From assembly GCF_963855985.1 (NCBI RefSeq), contig NC_087111.1:6019001-6083000 (forward strand): a stretch of DNA of 64,000 nucleotides, in the 5' to 3' direction. Position numbers and translations under genes: made by a program. Of the stretch, positions 44,957 through 56,600 are shown piece by piece. The notes below the pieces were generated by a model, which was not told where the DNA came from, did no database searches, and worked only from the letters and a program-made list of their open reading frames with translations. How positions within the stretch are numbered: the first letter of the stretch is position 1; each line of letters starts with the position of its first letter. This stretch comes from Ostrinia nubilalis (taxonomy: Eukaryota > Arthropoda > Insecta > Lepidoptera > Crambidae).

Positions 44957-45384
44957 ATAACTTGAGAAAAATACTTCTTTGGGGCGTCTATTAGTACGTA
45001 TTGTCTATGTCACTGCTCGTGTACATAATCAGACAATTACCTGCATTGCTGTAGGCTTAGCAGGTAGGGATTACTAGATGGCAGGATCCATGGAAGAGCA
45101 AATAGCTGGAAATACATTTTGGTTGACCATAAATATCATTATGTCAAAAATATAAGAGAATTTGAAAGTTTTTGATTGCATTGCATTGCATTTTAATATT
45201 AGGGGGCGTCCATAAATTACGTGAGACAATTTTGGCTATTTTTCAACCCCCCCGCCCCCCTTGGTGAGATTTGGTGAGATTTTGCCTGACCCCCTCTCCC
45301 ACCCCCTAATCTCACGTGATATTTAAAAAAAATCCGAAATATAATAGTTTTGGAGTAATTTAACTGAGAAAGTTTTTTTTGTGT

Positions 45385-45576
45385 GCTTAGTGCGAGTTTG
45401 CATTTACCGTTGTCGCTAACGAGTGCATCAAAAAGATCTATAAAGTTTAAGATTTTTGTTCTTGAAAGTATCTACTAGGGACGCTGTACAATCATCATAG
45501 GTACATTTTGCAAAAATGCATGTTATTTTTTACGCAGTCGCTAGCGGATAACGATCGATATAAAGTCGCACTAAGC
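45385..45576. mobile_element. MITE with GCTTAGTGCGA ends, nested
   Basis: GCTTAGTGCGA at the left mirrors TCGCACTAAGC at the right. It shares ACGCTGTACAAT-type and TTTTTTACGCAGTCGCTAGC words with 50940-51117 and 25445-25510. Confidence 0.7.
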
Positions 45577-45837
45577 CCACTGATATAGATCCAGAAAAAC
45601 ACGTGTAGTGACAGCGGTTAGTACTTTTTTTTACAGAAGTATAGTCTAATTATTGTTCCTTTCTACTTAATCTAGCAAAATCGATTCTGATAAAAAAAAA
45701 ACTTGTTTTATAATTTTCTTAATTTCGTCATTTATTCTGCATTTTAGTATTCACACATGCAGACGGAAGCATTGTTAGTTTTATTTGTTTAGACGGTATA
45801 GAATAAAATGTCATTATCATCATAGAAAATATAATTT

Positions 45838-46330
45838 TTTAGGGTCCCGTAGTCCTGACAAGGAATTTTTTTTGACTTGACATTTTTTTAGGGTAGCTCC
45901 TCTACATGTAAAGTGGGGATGAATTTTTTTTCATCTTCTGCACCATCGTGTAGGATATCGTTGGATGACTTGAGGGTTTCAAAGACTATTTTTCGATTTT
46001 GGGATGCCAATTTTTGTTCGAGCAGGGCGTCCCCCCCTCTAAAAACTAGACTGTTGGCTTGAAAAATCTGGAAAAATTCATAATAATACTGCTTTTTATG
46101 AACTTTCAAGAAAACTATAACGGTTAGGGTAGGTCAGTTAGTTTAAGAGTAATAGTCATTTAACTCATGTATTATAAAATTACATATCTAATAAAAATTC
46201 CTTAGAAGAAAAGATTAAAAGCTACTTTAAATGAAGTAATTGCTTGCTTCTGAAATATATTTTGTTAACGACGGACAACTACGGAACCCTACACTGCGCG
46301 TGGCACGACACGCACTTGGCCAATTTTTTT
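45838..46330. mobile_element. Decayed copy of the GGTTCCGTAGCC repeat, nested
   Basis: Starts TTTAGGGTCCCGTAGTCC and ends ACGACACGCACTTGGCCAAT, as the fuller copy at 61888-62957. The middle is different or decayed. Confidence 0.6.
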
Positions 46331-46501
46331 ACTTAAGATTTAAACCCAGTTTTCTGCCAAACTCTATTTCTCTATTTCTGGCGGAAAAAATTACGTGATA
46401 TTTCCTGAGACCCCCCCTCTCCCCCACGTGAGATTTAGTGAGGTTTTTGTTGACCCCCTCCCCCCCCTAAAAGTCTCACGTAATTTATGGACGCCCCCTA
46501 A

Positions 46502-47075
46502 GTTGTATCATAAAATTGTTCAAAATTATATTTAGTACCTATTTAGTACTATATTTTTTTGCTTGGTATACCAAAAATTATGTTGACAAACTATGGAAAT
46601 CGGGAAAAGTATTAAAAAAACCATATAAAACGGATTCTTCATTTACATTATTAGGAGCAGAACAGTCTTTGCAAAATAGATTTAATCATAAAATTAAAAG
46701 CATTTTAAACTTGCGTTTTTGAAGTTAGCTTTAAAATCATACGTTTTGAAACTTATCAATTTACTATAAAAATGAATATCCCATTACTTAGATGAAATCC
46801 ATTACAGGCACTTCATCTCAGACCAAAAGATGGGCGTCCCATCTCCAACTCAATAGAAATAAGTCGAGCAATCTCCCGGAACCATCACTATCGCGCGGAC
46901 ATAAATCTGTTCTGTGCAGCCGCGTGATAAATTCGCTCTATTCACTTTAACGAGCGCCTGTTTCCAGAATACCGCCACTTGGGTGTGGCCAGATTCTGAC
47001 AGGACATTCTTAAATTCAATTTAAAACTTTTAATTCGGCATTTTATTTAAAAATGCGATCAGGAATTTGCTACCT
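46502..47075. other. Unassigned stretch
   Basis: No gene recognised; a 68-codon frame at 46516-46722 lacks domain features. Confidence 0.3.
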
Positions 47076-47079
47076 GCTG

Positions 47080-47575
47080 CTGTTTTTCTCGAACACTTTT
47101 ATCCAGGCCTCTTCAAGGTGCGAGTGAATAGGCATTTAGTGTAAAATACTAGCCTGCATCTCACTTACTTGTTTCAGCCGAAAGACGTCCACTGCTGGAC
47201 AAAGGCCTCCCCCAAGGATTTCCACAAAGACCGGTCCTGCGCCGCTCGCATCCAGGCGCCTCCCGCGACCTTCACCAGATCGTCAGTCCACCTAGTGGGA
47301 GGCCTGCCCACGCTACGTCGCCACTCAAGAACTTTCCTGCCCTAGCGGCCGAAACGAGCTATGTGCCCCGCCCACTGCCACTTAATTTTAGCGATTCTGC
47401 GGGCTATGTCAGTCACTCTGGTTCTCCTACGGATCTCCTCATTTCTGATTCGATCACGCAGGGTAACTCCGAGCATAGCACGCTCCATCGCCCTTTGGGT
47501 GACCTTGAACATCTCACTTAACCTCAGATGTAATGTCGATCAATTACCGGCCTTGTTCTACATTTAAAAAGGCCC
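47080..47575 (+). mobile_element. Non-LTR 3' end split by an RTE-like insertion
   Basis: CCTCTTCAAGGTGCGAGTGA and CATCTCACTTA at 47100-47167 continue at 47511-47575 with ATCTCACTTAACCTCAGATG and CCTTGTTCTACATTTAAAAA. Similar ends are at 51925-52075 and 59402-59575. From the longest copy the coding reads like the C-terminus of a non-LTR reverse transcriptase. Confidence 0.7.
47168..47510 (-). mobile_element. RTE-like insertion, 343 bp, with 10-bp target duplication
   Basis: ATCTCACTTA occurs at both borders (47158-47167 and 47511-47520). The minus strand carries the RTE-like C-terminal block (AMLGVTLRDRIRNEE, RRTRVTDIARRI, LKWQWAGH) through to TTTGTCCAGCAGTGGACGTC and a short CGGCTGAAACAAG end. 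It is 5'-truncated, as in target-primed insertion. Confidence 0.9.
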
Positions 47576-47579
47576 TTTT

Positions 47580-48758
47580 CATGTCGTCTTCTTATGGTTA
47601 CGTCAATCTTCATCACTTCTTATTAAAGTTGTAGGTTGCTAAATGTTAGGTGGTCGACTTAATTAAAACATTTTTCTCCTTTATAAAGCTATTGCACTGA
47701 TGGCAGGCTTTATATTCTGTCATAAGTATACCTATATCATGGGTCAGTTTGACCGATTGCTTAAGGTTTTTTGAAACATGGTATCATCTCTTTCAACACC
47801 AACCCTGCAGTTTCTTCATTAGGTTTACTTGGGACTGGTTATTTATAACGACTTATTGTGCCCCATCTTGGAATTAATATAAAGAAATTTCGAATTGAAA
47901 GTCTGTTTAATCGCTACTTCGCAGCTTCGGGGGCTTTTTAAAAAAAAATCCCAGGGATTTTTTCAGTTTACTCCTTTTCTTCAAAAAATCAAGACTTTTC
48001 TTTTTATGAATCTTGACTGCCCTATTTCTCTCAAAATAAGGTCTCAAACCCACTTACGAACTCAAGCAGCTTGGTCACCCTACCCGTGCAACCGCTCAGT
48101 GAGGATTATTGGACAATAGCCGCTATCACCTCGGAAGAGCACGTATTGATCGTTGTTGCTCGCGCTAGTTAATAAAACGATATTGATACTTATAATTTGT
48201 CATCTCGATATAATATTACAAAGATATAGCGCATCTGGCTTTACGTTTTTGTGGCACTTCAAAAGCTGCAAAGTTTGTTTGGTTGAACTCGCTAATCCCA
48301 GGAACTACTTGCTACTGCCCTGATTTCAAAAAATCTTTTTGTGATGGATAGCGCCATTATGGAGGAAGACTATACTCGTAAAGTAACTAATAGGCGAGGA
48401 GCATCATTGGAAAATATTGCAAAAGCGGGAAAAGCAACAAAGTCGTGGGCACAGCTAGTAGTATATAAATAGTATACACAATATTGTTGGTACAATGCTA
48501 GCCAATCATCTAAATCAATTAACTATCCCGTAACTATCACCACAATGCATCCAACACGATTACTCTCGCCAGGGCCGCAGCGAGGGAACTGTTTGAACAT
48601 AATCACTAGATTGGGATGCGTATGATACATTGACCGTACATTGCTGCTACTAATGAGTTCATTTGAATACATCGAAGCACTGGCTATTTAGCTAATACCT
48701 ACATAGTATTTAGTACAAATTTTGTACTATTGTTCTAATTTACTCAATAAAGACTAAC
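47580..48758. other. Unassigned 1.2-kb stretch
   Basis: No gene recognised. Short frames near 47895-48119 lack domain signals. Confidence 0.3.
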
Positions 48759-49099
48759 TACACTCGCGAGCAAAAGTATGGAATCACTTACATGAAGTTG
48801 TTTCCACGCGATCTTGTGTACTAACGAATTTGTTAGTAACAAAAAAAGTAGCACCATTTTAAAGATTAAACTTTTAACTTTAAATTCATACCAAATTCAT
48901 TTAAATCACACCGGTATTTAAAAAGATATCCCGGCTGATGTGAAGAAGTAAGAAAAAAGACATGTACCAACTGTTTGATACGTCGCGAGTTGCGGCCTAT
49001 TTACCACCTATAAAAGCACGTGTTTTCGGATTTTTGCGTTCACACGTTGATCCATACACATCTCGGCTTCTTTTGACACTTTACCTGGGATTCTACACC

Positions 49100-49665
49100 T
49101 ACAGATGCAGCACAAATCGTTGCACTGTTGCAAGAAGGGCTCAGCCAGCGGGCTGTCGCACGTCAGCTCCACATAAGCTAGTCCTGGGTTTCGAAAGTTT
49201 TAAGACGCTTTTGGGAGACTGGTGGCTTTATCCCGAGACCAAGTTCTCAACAGCACCGGTGCACATCGCAGAGGGATGACCGTTTTTTCATGTCAACCTC
49301 TCTATGAAATCGTCATTTGACTGGTATCGACGTCCAGCAAGAGCTCAGAAATGTTCGTAGGATAGCTGTTAGCGAGTGGACAGTTCGTCTAAGATATGAG
49401 CAATAAAATTTGACTCCAAATTGGCCTGCCACAGGCTGGAAACTGACGGCAGGTCACCGACAAGCACGCTTTCAATTAGCTCGCACTCGGAAGGCGAGTA
49501 ATGGAGGCGAGTTTTGTTCTCCGATGAATGCAGACTGTTTTTGCAGTGCAGCAGTCGAAGAGGTCGGGTCTATAGACGGCCTGGGGAGCGATTTGTGCAG
49601 TGCTGGTTCGCTAAAACATTGGCTTATGGGGGTGGCTTGCTCGACTTCCCATCGAGATGTGTAGG
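49100..49665 (+). pseudogene. Tc1-like transposase, left arm, N-terminal two-thirds
   Basis: Tc1-family transposases bind their TIR through a paired helix-turn-helix region and cut DNA with a DDE/D catalytic core. The left arm codes AQIVALLQEGLSQRAVARQL, the first helix-turn-helix, then meets TAG where the right arm has CAG. Past frame breaks, LTPNWPATG and LTAGHRQARF follow, which are typical of the segment before the catalytic core, and then a VLFSDE-like block near 49510-49530 containing the first catalytic Asp. The copy then continues through RVYRRPGERF-like sequence and stops at the inversion near 49667. The second and third catalytic residues are absent. The 105-codon frame at 48962-49279 is out of phase with this protein. 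Confidence 0.75.
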
Positions 49666-49740
49666 AGCAAATTGAAAGCGTGCTTATCGGTGACCTGCCG
49701 TCAGTTTCAAGCCTGTGGCAGGCCTTTTTGGAGTCAAATT

Positions 49741-50110
49741 CTATTGTTTATATCTTAGACGAACTGTCCACTTGCTAACAGCTATCCTACGAACATTTCT
49801 GAGCTCTTGCTGGACGTTGATACCAGTCAAATGACGATTTCGTAGAGAAGTTGACATGAAAAAACCGTTTTCCCTCTGCGATGTGCACCGGTGCTGTTCA
49901 GAACTTGGTCTCGGGATAAAGCCACCGGTATCCCGAAAGCGTCTTAAAACTTTCGAAACCCAGGACTGGCTTATGTGGAGCTGACGTGCGACAGCCCGCT
50001 GGCTGAGCCCTTCTTGCAATAGTGCAACGATTTATGCTGCTTCTGAAGTTGTAGAATCTCAGATAAAGTGTCAAAAGAAGCGGAGATGTGTATGGATTAA
50101 CGTGTGAAAG
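49741..50110 (-). pseudogene. Tc1-like transposase, right arm, N-terminal part
   Basis: The minus strand stays open from about 50019 to 49741: EGLSQRAVARQLHISQSW, then VSKVLRRFRDTGGFIPRP, TSLRNRHLTGINVQQEL and VSKWTVRLR. The two helix-turn-helix units and the GRP-like linker of Tc1 transposases can be followed. The catalytic core is lost beyond 49668, where the arm ends. It is better preserved than the left copy, lacking the TAG stop. A single arm cannot make an active enzyme, so the fold-back would need transposase from a complete relative. Confidence 0.8.
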
Positions 50111-50389
50111 CAAAAATCCGAAAACACTTGCTTTTATGGGGGGTAAATAGGCCGCAACTCGGGACGTATCAAATAGTTGATACATGCCTTTTTCCTTACT
50201 TTTTCACATCAGCCGGGATATCTTTTTAAATACTGGTGTGATTTAAATGAATTTGGTATTAATTTAAAGTTAAAAGTTTAATCTTTAAAATGGTGCTACT
50301 TTTTTTGTTACTAACAAATTGGTTAGTACACAAGATCGCGTGGAAACAACTTCATGTAAGTGATTCCATACTTTTGCTCGCAAGTGTAT

Positions 50390-50938
50390 ATTGTTGTAAA
50401 TCTTTTATTTGAACTAAGTACCTAAAATAATAATATCCCAGGCGATTGTCAAAAAGATGTCTTTCTTCGTGTAGTTTGGAAGACGATTATTATTTTCGGC
50501 ATCAAAATGAAAAAAAGAAAATGAGCTAATAGGTCAAACAATTAGTAAAAGGTATATTATTCATTCTCACAACGCGTTGTCTTATAAATAGGATAGCAAC
50601 GTTGTGAGTTTTTTTTTTGCTTCAAATCGCGAGCGTTTTGCGTGATGAGCGTATTCAGTTTTTAAGCGTAACTTAACAAAACTTATTTCACTCTTATAAT
50701 ATGAACGTAAGATCGACGTCAACCATCAATAACATATTATAGGAGCAATTTGTTATGTAAAATGATATTAGATGTACAACACGAGCGAAAGGATGCTAAA
50801 TTAAATCCACGCGTTGTTTTGCTTACCCATGTCGGTGTGGTCGCCGCGAACGCCTGGTGATTCATCTCTGGTCGGTGAGGCTAGCACGAACTTTCTGGGG
50901 GGAATTGATTTGACTAAAATTAATATGCGGACATCAGT
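50390..50938. other. Unassigned stretch
   Basis: No gene or element recognised. Confidence 0.3.
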
Positions 50939-50939
50939 G

Positions 50940-51117
50940 TACCTACCATGAGTTTACGTTAGGTGTACTCGATAACGACGAGTACGTCAAAAATCTCTAT
51001 GAAGATTTTGTTTCTTGAAAGTAGCCGCTAGGGGCGCTGTACAATATGTCATACAATTAATGTCATTTTTTACGCAGTCGCTAGCGAGCACACCTAACGT
51101 AAACTCACAGTAGGTAT
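50940..51117. mobile_element. MITE, about 178 bp
   Basis: TACCTACCATGAGTTTACGT at the left mirrors the right end, and GTTAGGTGTACTCG mirrors CGAGCACACCTAAC. The interior shares GGGGCGCTGTACAAT and TTTTTTACGCAGTCGCTAGC with 45385-45576. Confidence 0.75.
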
Positions 51118-51214
51118 GCTACGAGTTTTAACCAAACTTCATTGCTATCGATTACGTAAAAAATATAGTGCTCCTTTCAAGAACTAAAATCTTCAAAGAT
51201 TCAGACGGCTTGGA

Positions 51215-51320
51215 GGTATGTGAGGGTGGGAAGTGTAGGCCAAATCCTCCATGCTTCTGGTAAGTTAGAGAACGTCGTGCTCCTCCAGTGGAGACCAAAT
51301 GGTATAATGATGATGATGAG
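51215..51320 (+). mobile_element. Retroposon 3' tail
   Basis: GGGAAGTGTAGGCCAAATCC, then CTTCTGGTAAGTTAGAGAAC, ends in AATGGTATAATGATGATGATG-like text. The first block also closes the duplication at 28147-28490. Confidence 0.55.
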
Positions 51321-51920
51321 TTCACATTACATTATTCCTGCTAAACGCAACACAGTAACGTTCTGTAGATTATAAAACTATTTTTTATCAAACATGCAGA
51401 TAGGGCGGTGTTGTATGCAATTTGATCAAATATTAAGCAAAAAATATGTAGTAAGCTGAAAATCTTATAACTTGAGTCTGTGCTTACCTACTTGAAGCGG
51501 TGAACGAATTAAATGAATAACCTATCTAATGAGTAAGAAAAGTTCGTGCTACACCCACAGATCACTGGCGAAGATTGATGATACACGCTCCACGCCGCTC
51601 TTTGAAAACAACAACAAAATGAAGTTTATTTTCAAAATTTAATGAAAACTATGCAGGAAGAACGGACCACGGCACATCAAGAGCATTGGCATTTATGTAG
51701 TTGCAATAAGTTCGATTTTGCAGCAAAAATGTTGGTACAGTGTGATGCGGTAATCGGTATCGACTATCAAGTGTACAAACCCTCGAATATTTGGATGGTA
51801 TTATCATATTATGGATAAAGCGAAGGTAGATTTGATAGAGAATACGGGTCTTAGTGGAAACTTTGCCTCTGCAATGTAGTGTATCCTACACAGTTTCGGC
51901 GGCGTCCAGCTGTGGAATGA
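51321..51920. other. Unassigned stretch
   Basis: No gene recognised. Confidence 0.3.
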
Positions 51921-51924
51921 CGAC

Positions 51925-52075
51925 TTTCCAAAAGACTTTGTCAAACAAAAGCTTCTGGCGTTTCAAGGAGAGAGTGAATAGGCACTTACAGGGCAGATAT
52001 GTTCCAGCCTAGATCTCACTTAACACCAGGTGCGATTGCGGCAAAATACCTGCCTTGTTCTGCATAAAAAAGTCA
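51925..52075 (+). mobile_element. Non-LTR 3' end (same family as 47080-47575)
   Basis: GAGAGAGTGAATAGGCACTT, then CACTTAACACCAGGTGCGAT and CTTGTTCTGCATAAAAAAG follow the family order. It is 5'-truncated. Confidence 0.65.
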
Positions 52076-52079
52076 CTGA

Positions 52080-52565
52080 CATAAACTGGGTGCTACGAAT
52101 CAAAGACAGTGTAAATTATCGCATGTTGTCTAGCAGTCGACTAAATTATAGGCTAATAATGACGATGGGCTTCAAAACTGTTTTAAAGAAGTTTATCAAC
52201 CATTTTGTATTATTAGCTTTAGATTATTTTAAAGAAGAATTATAAAAGAAAGATTAGAAAAAACATTAGTTGGTAAAAATACTTTCTATTTATTTTTCCA
52301 CACTATTGTAATATGAGTTGGCAACAGAACTATAAGTTGACAGTAAATGAAACGTGAAAGAAATACAAAGCAAACACTAGAATGTATAAAACTCGCAATT
52401 TCCTTTCCAAATTTGTCCTTTGTGAGAAAATAAAAACGAAGAAAGTCCGTACAACTAGACGTTTGTCCACCAATCATCACAAAATTGAATTTGGGACAAA
52501 TGTTTCTTTAGATTATAACCATGACAGCTCAACAAGCTTAATACATGATGCATCTTAAATGATGG
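52080..52565. other. Unassigned stretch
   Basis: AT-rich, no gene recognised. Confidence 0.3.
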
Positions 52566-52785
52566 TATAAGTTGTTGTAATTCACGAAGGCGAGTGAGCT
52601 TTACATGTGTGGTGGTTCGTTAAGTCGTTTTTTTTAAGTTTTGATTGACATTACACTATTCACCATCGTTATGTGCATGTACACACACAATTTTTTCAAA
52701 CTTAAATTGTGTTTTTTTTGTTACTAGTATAAAGTGCATTTACAACGCCATTTAATTTCAAGCCTCGTACTCCAGTCCCCAAACG

Positions 52786-52790
52786 ACAGG
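52786..52790. repeat. BEL element target duplication, left copy
   Basis: ACAGG directly precedes the 5' LTR and is repeated directly after the 3' LTR. Confidence 0.95.
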
Positions 52791-53282
52791 TGGTTACGCA
52801 GATGTACGCTTAACTTTAGTTTATTTTTAATTCCCAAATAGTTTTGTCTGCAGGTAGAAAACTGTTTGGTTTCCACATCTCTGTGGTCATTCTTGGCGTT
52901 TCTGAACGTCAAGCTTTGACACACTTCACCGTAAGAACTTAAACGCATCGCACATCTTCGCAGTCTCGCGAGTGAAAAAACCGCACTTTTATCTCCCGCA
53001 AATCGCATCATAACGCACAACGCATTCGCAGCAAACCACCTCCGCATTCAAAGCCCAAATTGCTCGTGACCCGAACCCCCTGCAGGGGAAGTGAAGCCGA
53101 TCCATCTTCATCCCGGAGTGTCCCGGAGCCAGCAGTGGTCGAGCTGACGGAAGGGGGCCCGAGATTGGCTCAGAGGTTAGTGGGACCAACTATTTCTCCT
53201 CTGCAGGCAAAATCATTTGGGAAACGTAATTTGGACTTCCGATTAAGATCCCGCCTGGTGTGGCTATTTACACGCCACACCA
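52791..53282 (+). repeat. 5' LTR, 492 bp
   Basis: Begins TGGTTACGCAGATGTACG and ends CACGCCACACCA. It should contain the promoter and polyadenylation signals. I found no convincing TATA box. Small frames in it are non-coding, since they recur identically in the 3' LTR. Confidence 0.95.
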
Positions 53283-53290
53283 TAGTTTTG

Positions 53291-53308
53291 TGGTCCTTCG
53301 AGCCGGAT
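53291..53308 (+). other. Candidate primer-binding site
   Basis: TGGTCCTTCGAGCCGGAT begins 8 bases after the 5' LTR. A start with TGG is expected of a site pairing with the CCA end of a tRNA; the tRNA was not identified. I recall the same wording in other BEL/Pao elements. Confidence 0.6.
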
Positions 53309-53675
53309 AGCATCAGTAATTTTCGCATAATTTTTTCATATAATTTACGTAATTTTGGTGAACTTTTAGAAAATTCCAAATTTTGACATTTCTGACATCT
53401 TTGGAAAAATTTTCAAATTACGATTATAAAAAATATTTTATCGCAAATAATTTTCGGGATCATTGCATTATTGTTACGCATTATAATTTCAATAGGTACG
53501 GTTAAGGAACCTGAGGTTATTCTGGGTACAATTTTGGACCGAACGTTCGCGATTTCGCACATTCGCAATTTCGCATATTCGCAAATAATTTTGATATTTT
53601 TATTTTTTGTTACGCACTTTTATAATTCATGGACCTTTTTTTATAGGTCCATGTTATAATTAATAAATACGCAAA

Positions 53676-56600
53676 ATGGAGGATTTTCAACGTAAATTGA
53701 AAATTCTTCACGCAAAAAAAGACGCGATATTTCAAAAAGTGAATAGCATTTACGAGCTTTCTTTAAAAGTGACATCATTTGTGGATACTCGGTCAAACGA
53801 ACACTTCATGATCGAGTCGGAATCTATTGACGCATTACATTCCAAATTTGAGGCTATTATAGACAGTATTAACGAATTTAGTTTGTTAGAAAACGCATCG
53901 GCTGTGCCTGACTATAGCCCAATGATAGCTTTTGAGGATTTATACACTCGCATCAAAAGAATGAGGAACAAGATGAGTGCCTCTTCAGCCGCGCCATCGA
54001 GGCCGGTTGAAACGCATATGCATATCAAATTACCACCGATTGACATTCCGTCATTTGATGGTAGCATGGAAAAATGGCCGGTTTTCTATGAATCCTTCAA
54101 GGCCAATATACATCATAATCCCCAGCTGACCGACTCGCAGCGTGTGCAGTATCTGGTAGGGAAACTTACGCATAATGCCCTCAAAATTACTGCTGGCATA
54201 ATTCCGACTGGTGATACCTATCGCGTGCTTTGGGACAGTCTGGAAAAGAAATATCAGGACAAGCGTCAATTAGGCATCCATTACCTAAGCAACATCTTAG
54301 ATTCCAAAACTTGTACATCATCTGCGGGAAGTTTGGATAATTTCATACAACGTTACGCCTCTTCAGTTGCAGCTCTAAAACAGTTAGGTATAGAGGATTT
54401 GACTGATTTTATACTGCTCCATTGTGCCCTACGCAAGGTTGATGGGCAAACAGCTCACGCCTTTGAATTTTCAGTAAGAGATAAAGAGTTGCCCACCTCA
54501 GATGATTTTATAAAGTTCATGCAAGATCAAACTAAGATTTTGACACTTTCTAATAACTTCAATAGTTCGAATTCGCAGTCGAACACTCGCGGCTCGAATA
54601 AACCAGCTGCGACTTCTTATAAATCTTTTATATCAAACGCAAATAATAGTGACAGCTCTTGTTTATATTGTAACGATGGCAACCATAAAATTTACAACTG
54701 CAACCAATTCAAAGGTTTAAGTTCTCCGCAAGCTAGGTTTGATTTTATTAAATCTAAAAATAGTTGTGTTAACTGTCTTAGCGCGTTGCATACTTTAACT
54801 AATTGCAAATCTACGTCAGTTTGTAAGCAGTGCGGCAGGAAGCATAATACACTTTTGCATTTCGAGATTAGGAATGATGATGTTCGCAAAAATACGCATA
54901 CGCATACTGTGCACATGAGCACGTCCGCACCGGTTCATTCCGCCGCAATGGACTCGAACCCGGAATTACGCGCAGTGAGTCGCGAACCCGTGCAGCTTAC
55001 CCATACTGCGGGGAGCGCAGCTTCGAATGAGAAGCCACCGCAAGGCGGTTCTTCGCTGTCTTTTAGCGTTAAATTAAAGCCTACTTCCACAATTTTACTT
55101 TCAACCGCGCAAGTATATGCCATGCAGCCTAATGCTAACAATTATAAACGCATTATCCGATGTTTGATAGATAATGGCTCTCAGAATAATTTAATTACAA
55201 TCGATTGTTGCAAATCTCTGAATTTAGTTGTCATTCCACTTACGAATTCATACGTAAAGGGTGTTGGTTTATCATCGAGGCCAATACGTGGATACGTGGA
55301 CATGGTGATTCAGTCGCGTATTGAGTTTAACAATAAATACCGAATACAGGCATTAGTGGTAGATTCTATAACTGATCAACTGCCTGCGCACTTTATTGAG
55401 AATTGTAACATGGAGTATTTGAATGATTTGCCGTTAGCGGATCTTACCTGGAATGTGCCTGGTAATATAGACCTAGTTCTAGGAGCGCAACTATTTCCGT
55501 ATATTTATCTGGGAAATCGAGTGGATTCTGGCTCACAAGCTCCGCCAGCTTTTTCTACTGCTTTTGGTTACGTGCTCATGGGAGGTAGTCAAGGTGTTAA
55601 TAATATGGCAACTTCATTCTCAGCATTGGCGCTAGATGAAATGGTACATAAGTTTTGGCAATTAGAGGAGTTACCGGTCAAAGGTTATTTGAGCCAGGAA
55701 GATACGATCTGCGAGAATTTATTCGCATCGTCTGTCTCGCGAGATGACACCGGTAGATATTGCGTATCTTTACCTTTCTCCAAAGATCCTAGTAACTTAG
55801 GCAATTCTCGCACTCCCGCCCAGCGACGATTTATGGCCCTGGAAAGGAAGTTTATACAGGATCCTTCGTTGCAAGAGCAATATAATAAGGTCATTCAAGA
55901 TTACATTGATAACGATTACCTGTCTGAGGTTACTTCCGATAACGCTGATGAGGGATATTATATTCCACACCACGCCGTCGTGCGACCTGACAAACCCATG
56001 CCGCGCATAGTATTAGATGCGAGCGCGAAGACGCACACTGGTGTGTCCTTGAATGACGTTCTTCACGTCGGTCCTAATTTACAGGCCGATCTGTTTCTTC
56101 TATTACTTGATTTTAGACTTTTTCCGATAGCCATTACGGCTGATATTAAACAAATGTATTTGCAGATTGGTGTTATTGATGACCATCGTAAATATTCAAA
56201 GATATTGTATCGCTTTCATGGCAATGAGCCTATCCGCACATTTCAATTCAACCGCGTCCCATTTGGGCTTAAATCAAGTCCGTTCCTAGCTATGCGCACT
56301 GTGCGACAGCTAGCGTCTGACTTGAGCGCAGAATATCCTATCGCAGCTAGTATTGCTGAGACTAAGTTTTATATGGACGATCTCGTTCATTCTGTTCCTG
56401 ATGAGAGGACTGCCGCTTGTTTGGCGCAAGAATTGATCTCGCTATTCAAGTCCGGTGCATTTGACTTAGTCAAATGGTGTAGCAACTCTCGTACGTTATT
56501 GGAGAATCTCCCTGAGTCACACCGGAGTCCTATAAACTTTTCAGAAGGAAACAATGTCTCCTCTAAGATCCTTGGTCTTTCATGGGACCCTGTAAATGAT

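Larger units (their letters stand above)
45201..46499. mobile_element. TIR DNA element, 1.3 kb, with two other elements inside
   Basis: AGGGGGCGTCCATAAATTAC and its exact inverse GTAATTTATGGACGCCCCCT end the element, followed by G-rich/C-rich (T)CACGTGAGAT words on both sides. TT precedes and AA follows. No transposase. Two other repeats occupy its interior (45385-45576 and 45838-46330). Confidence 0.75.
48761..50386. mobile_element. Tc1-like fold-back element, 1626 bp
   Basis: The outer ~730 bp (from CACTCGCGAGCAAAAGTATG) recur in inverse from about 49668 to 50386, at roughly 95% identity by eye. TA flanks both ends (48759-48760 and 50387-50388). Each arm carries a Tc1-type TIR and the N-terminal half of a transposase, so the element is two partial copies facing each other around about 180 bp unique to the left copy. 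Confidence 0.9.

Noticed and set aside
48962..49279. 105-codon frame and its near twin on the other strand at 49898-50185
   Set aside because: They are out-of-phase frames over the Tc1-like inverted arms; the twin exists because the arms are duplicated.
52724..53386. Several open frames of 66-108 codons in and around the 5' LTR
   Set aside because: They repeat in the 3' LTR and have no domain features; LTRs are regulatory, not coding here.
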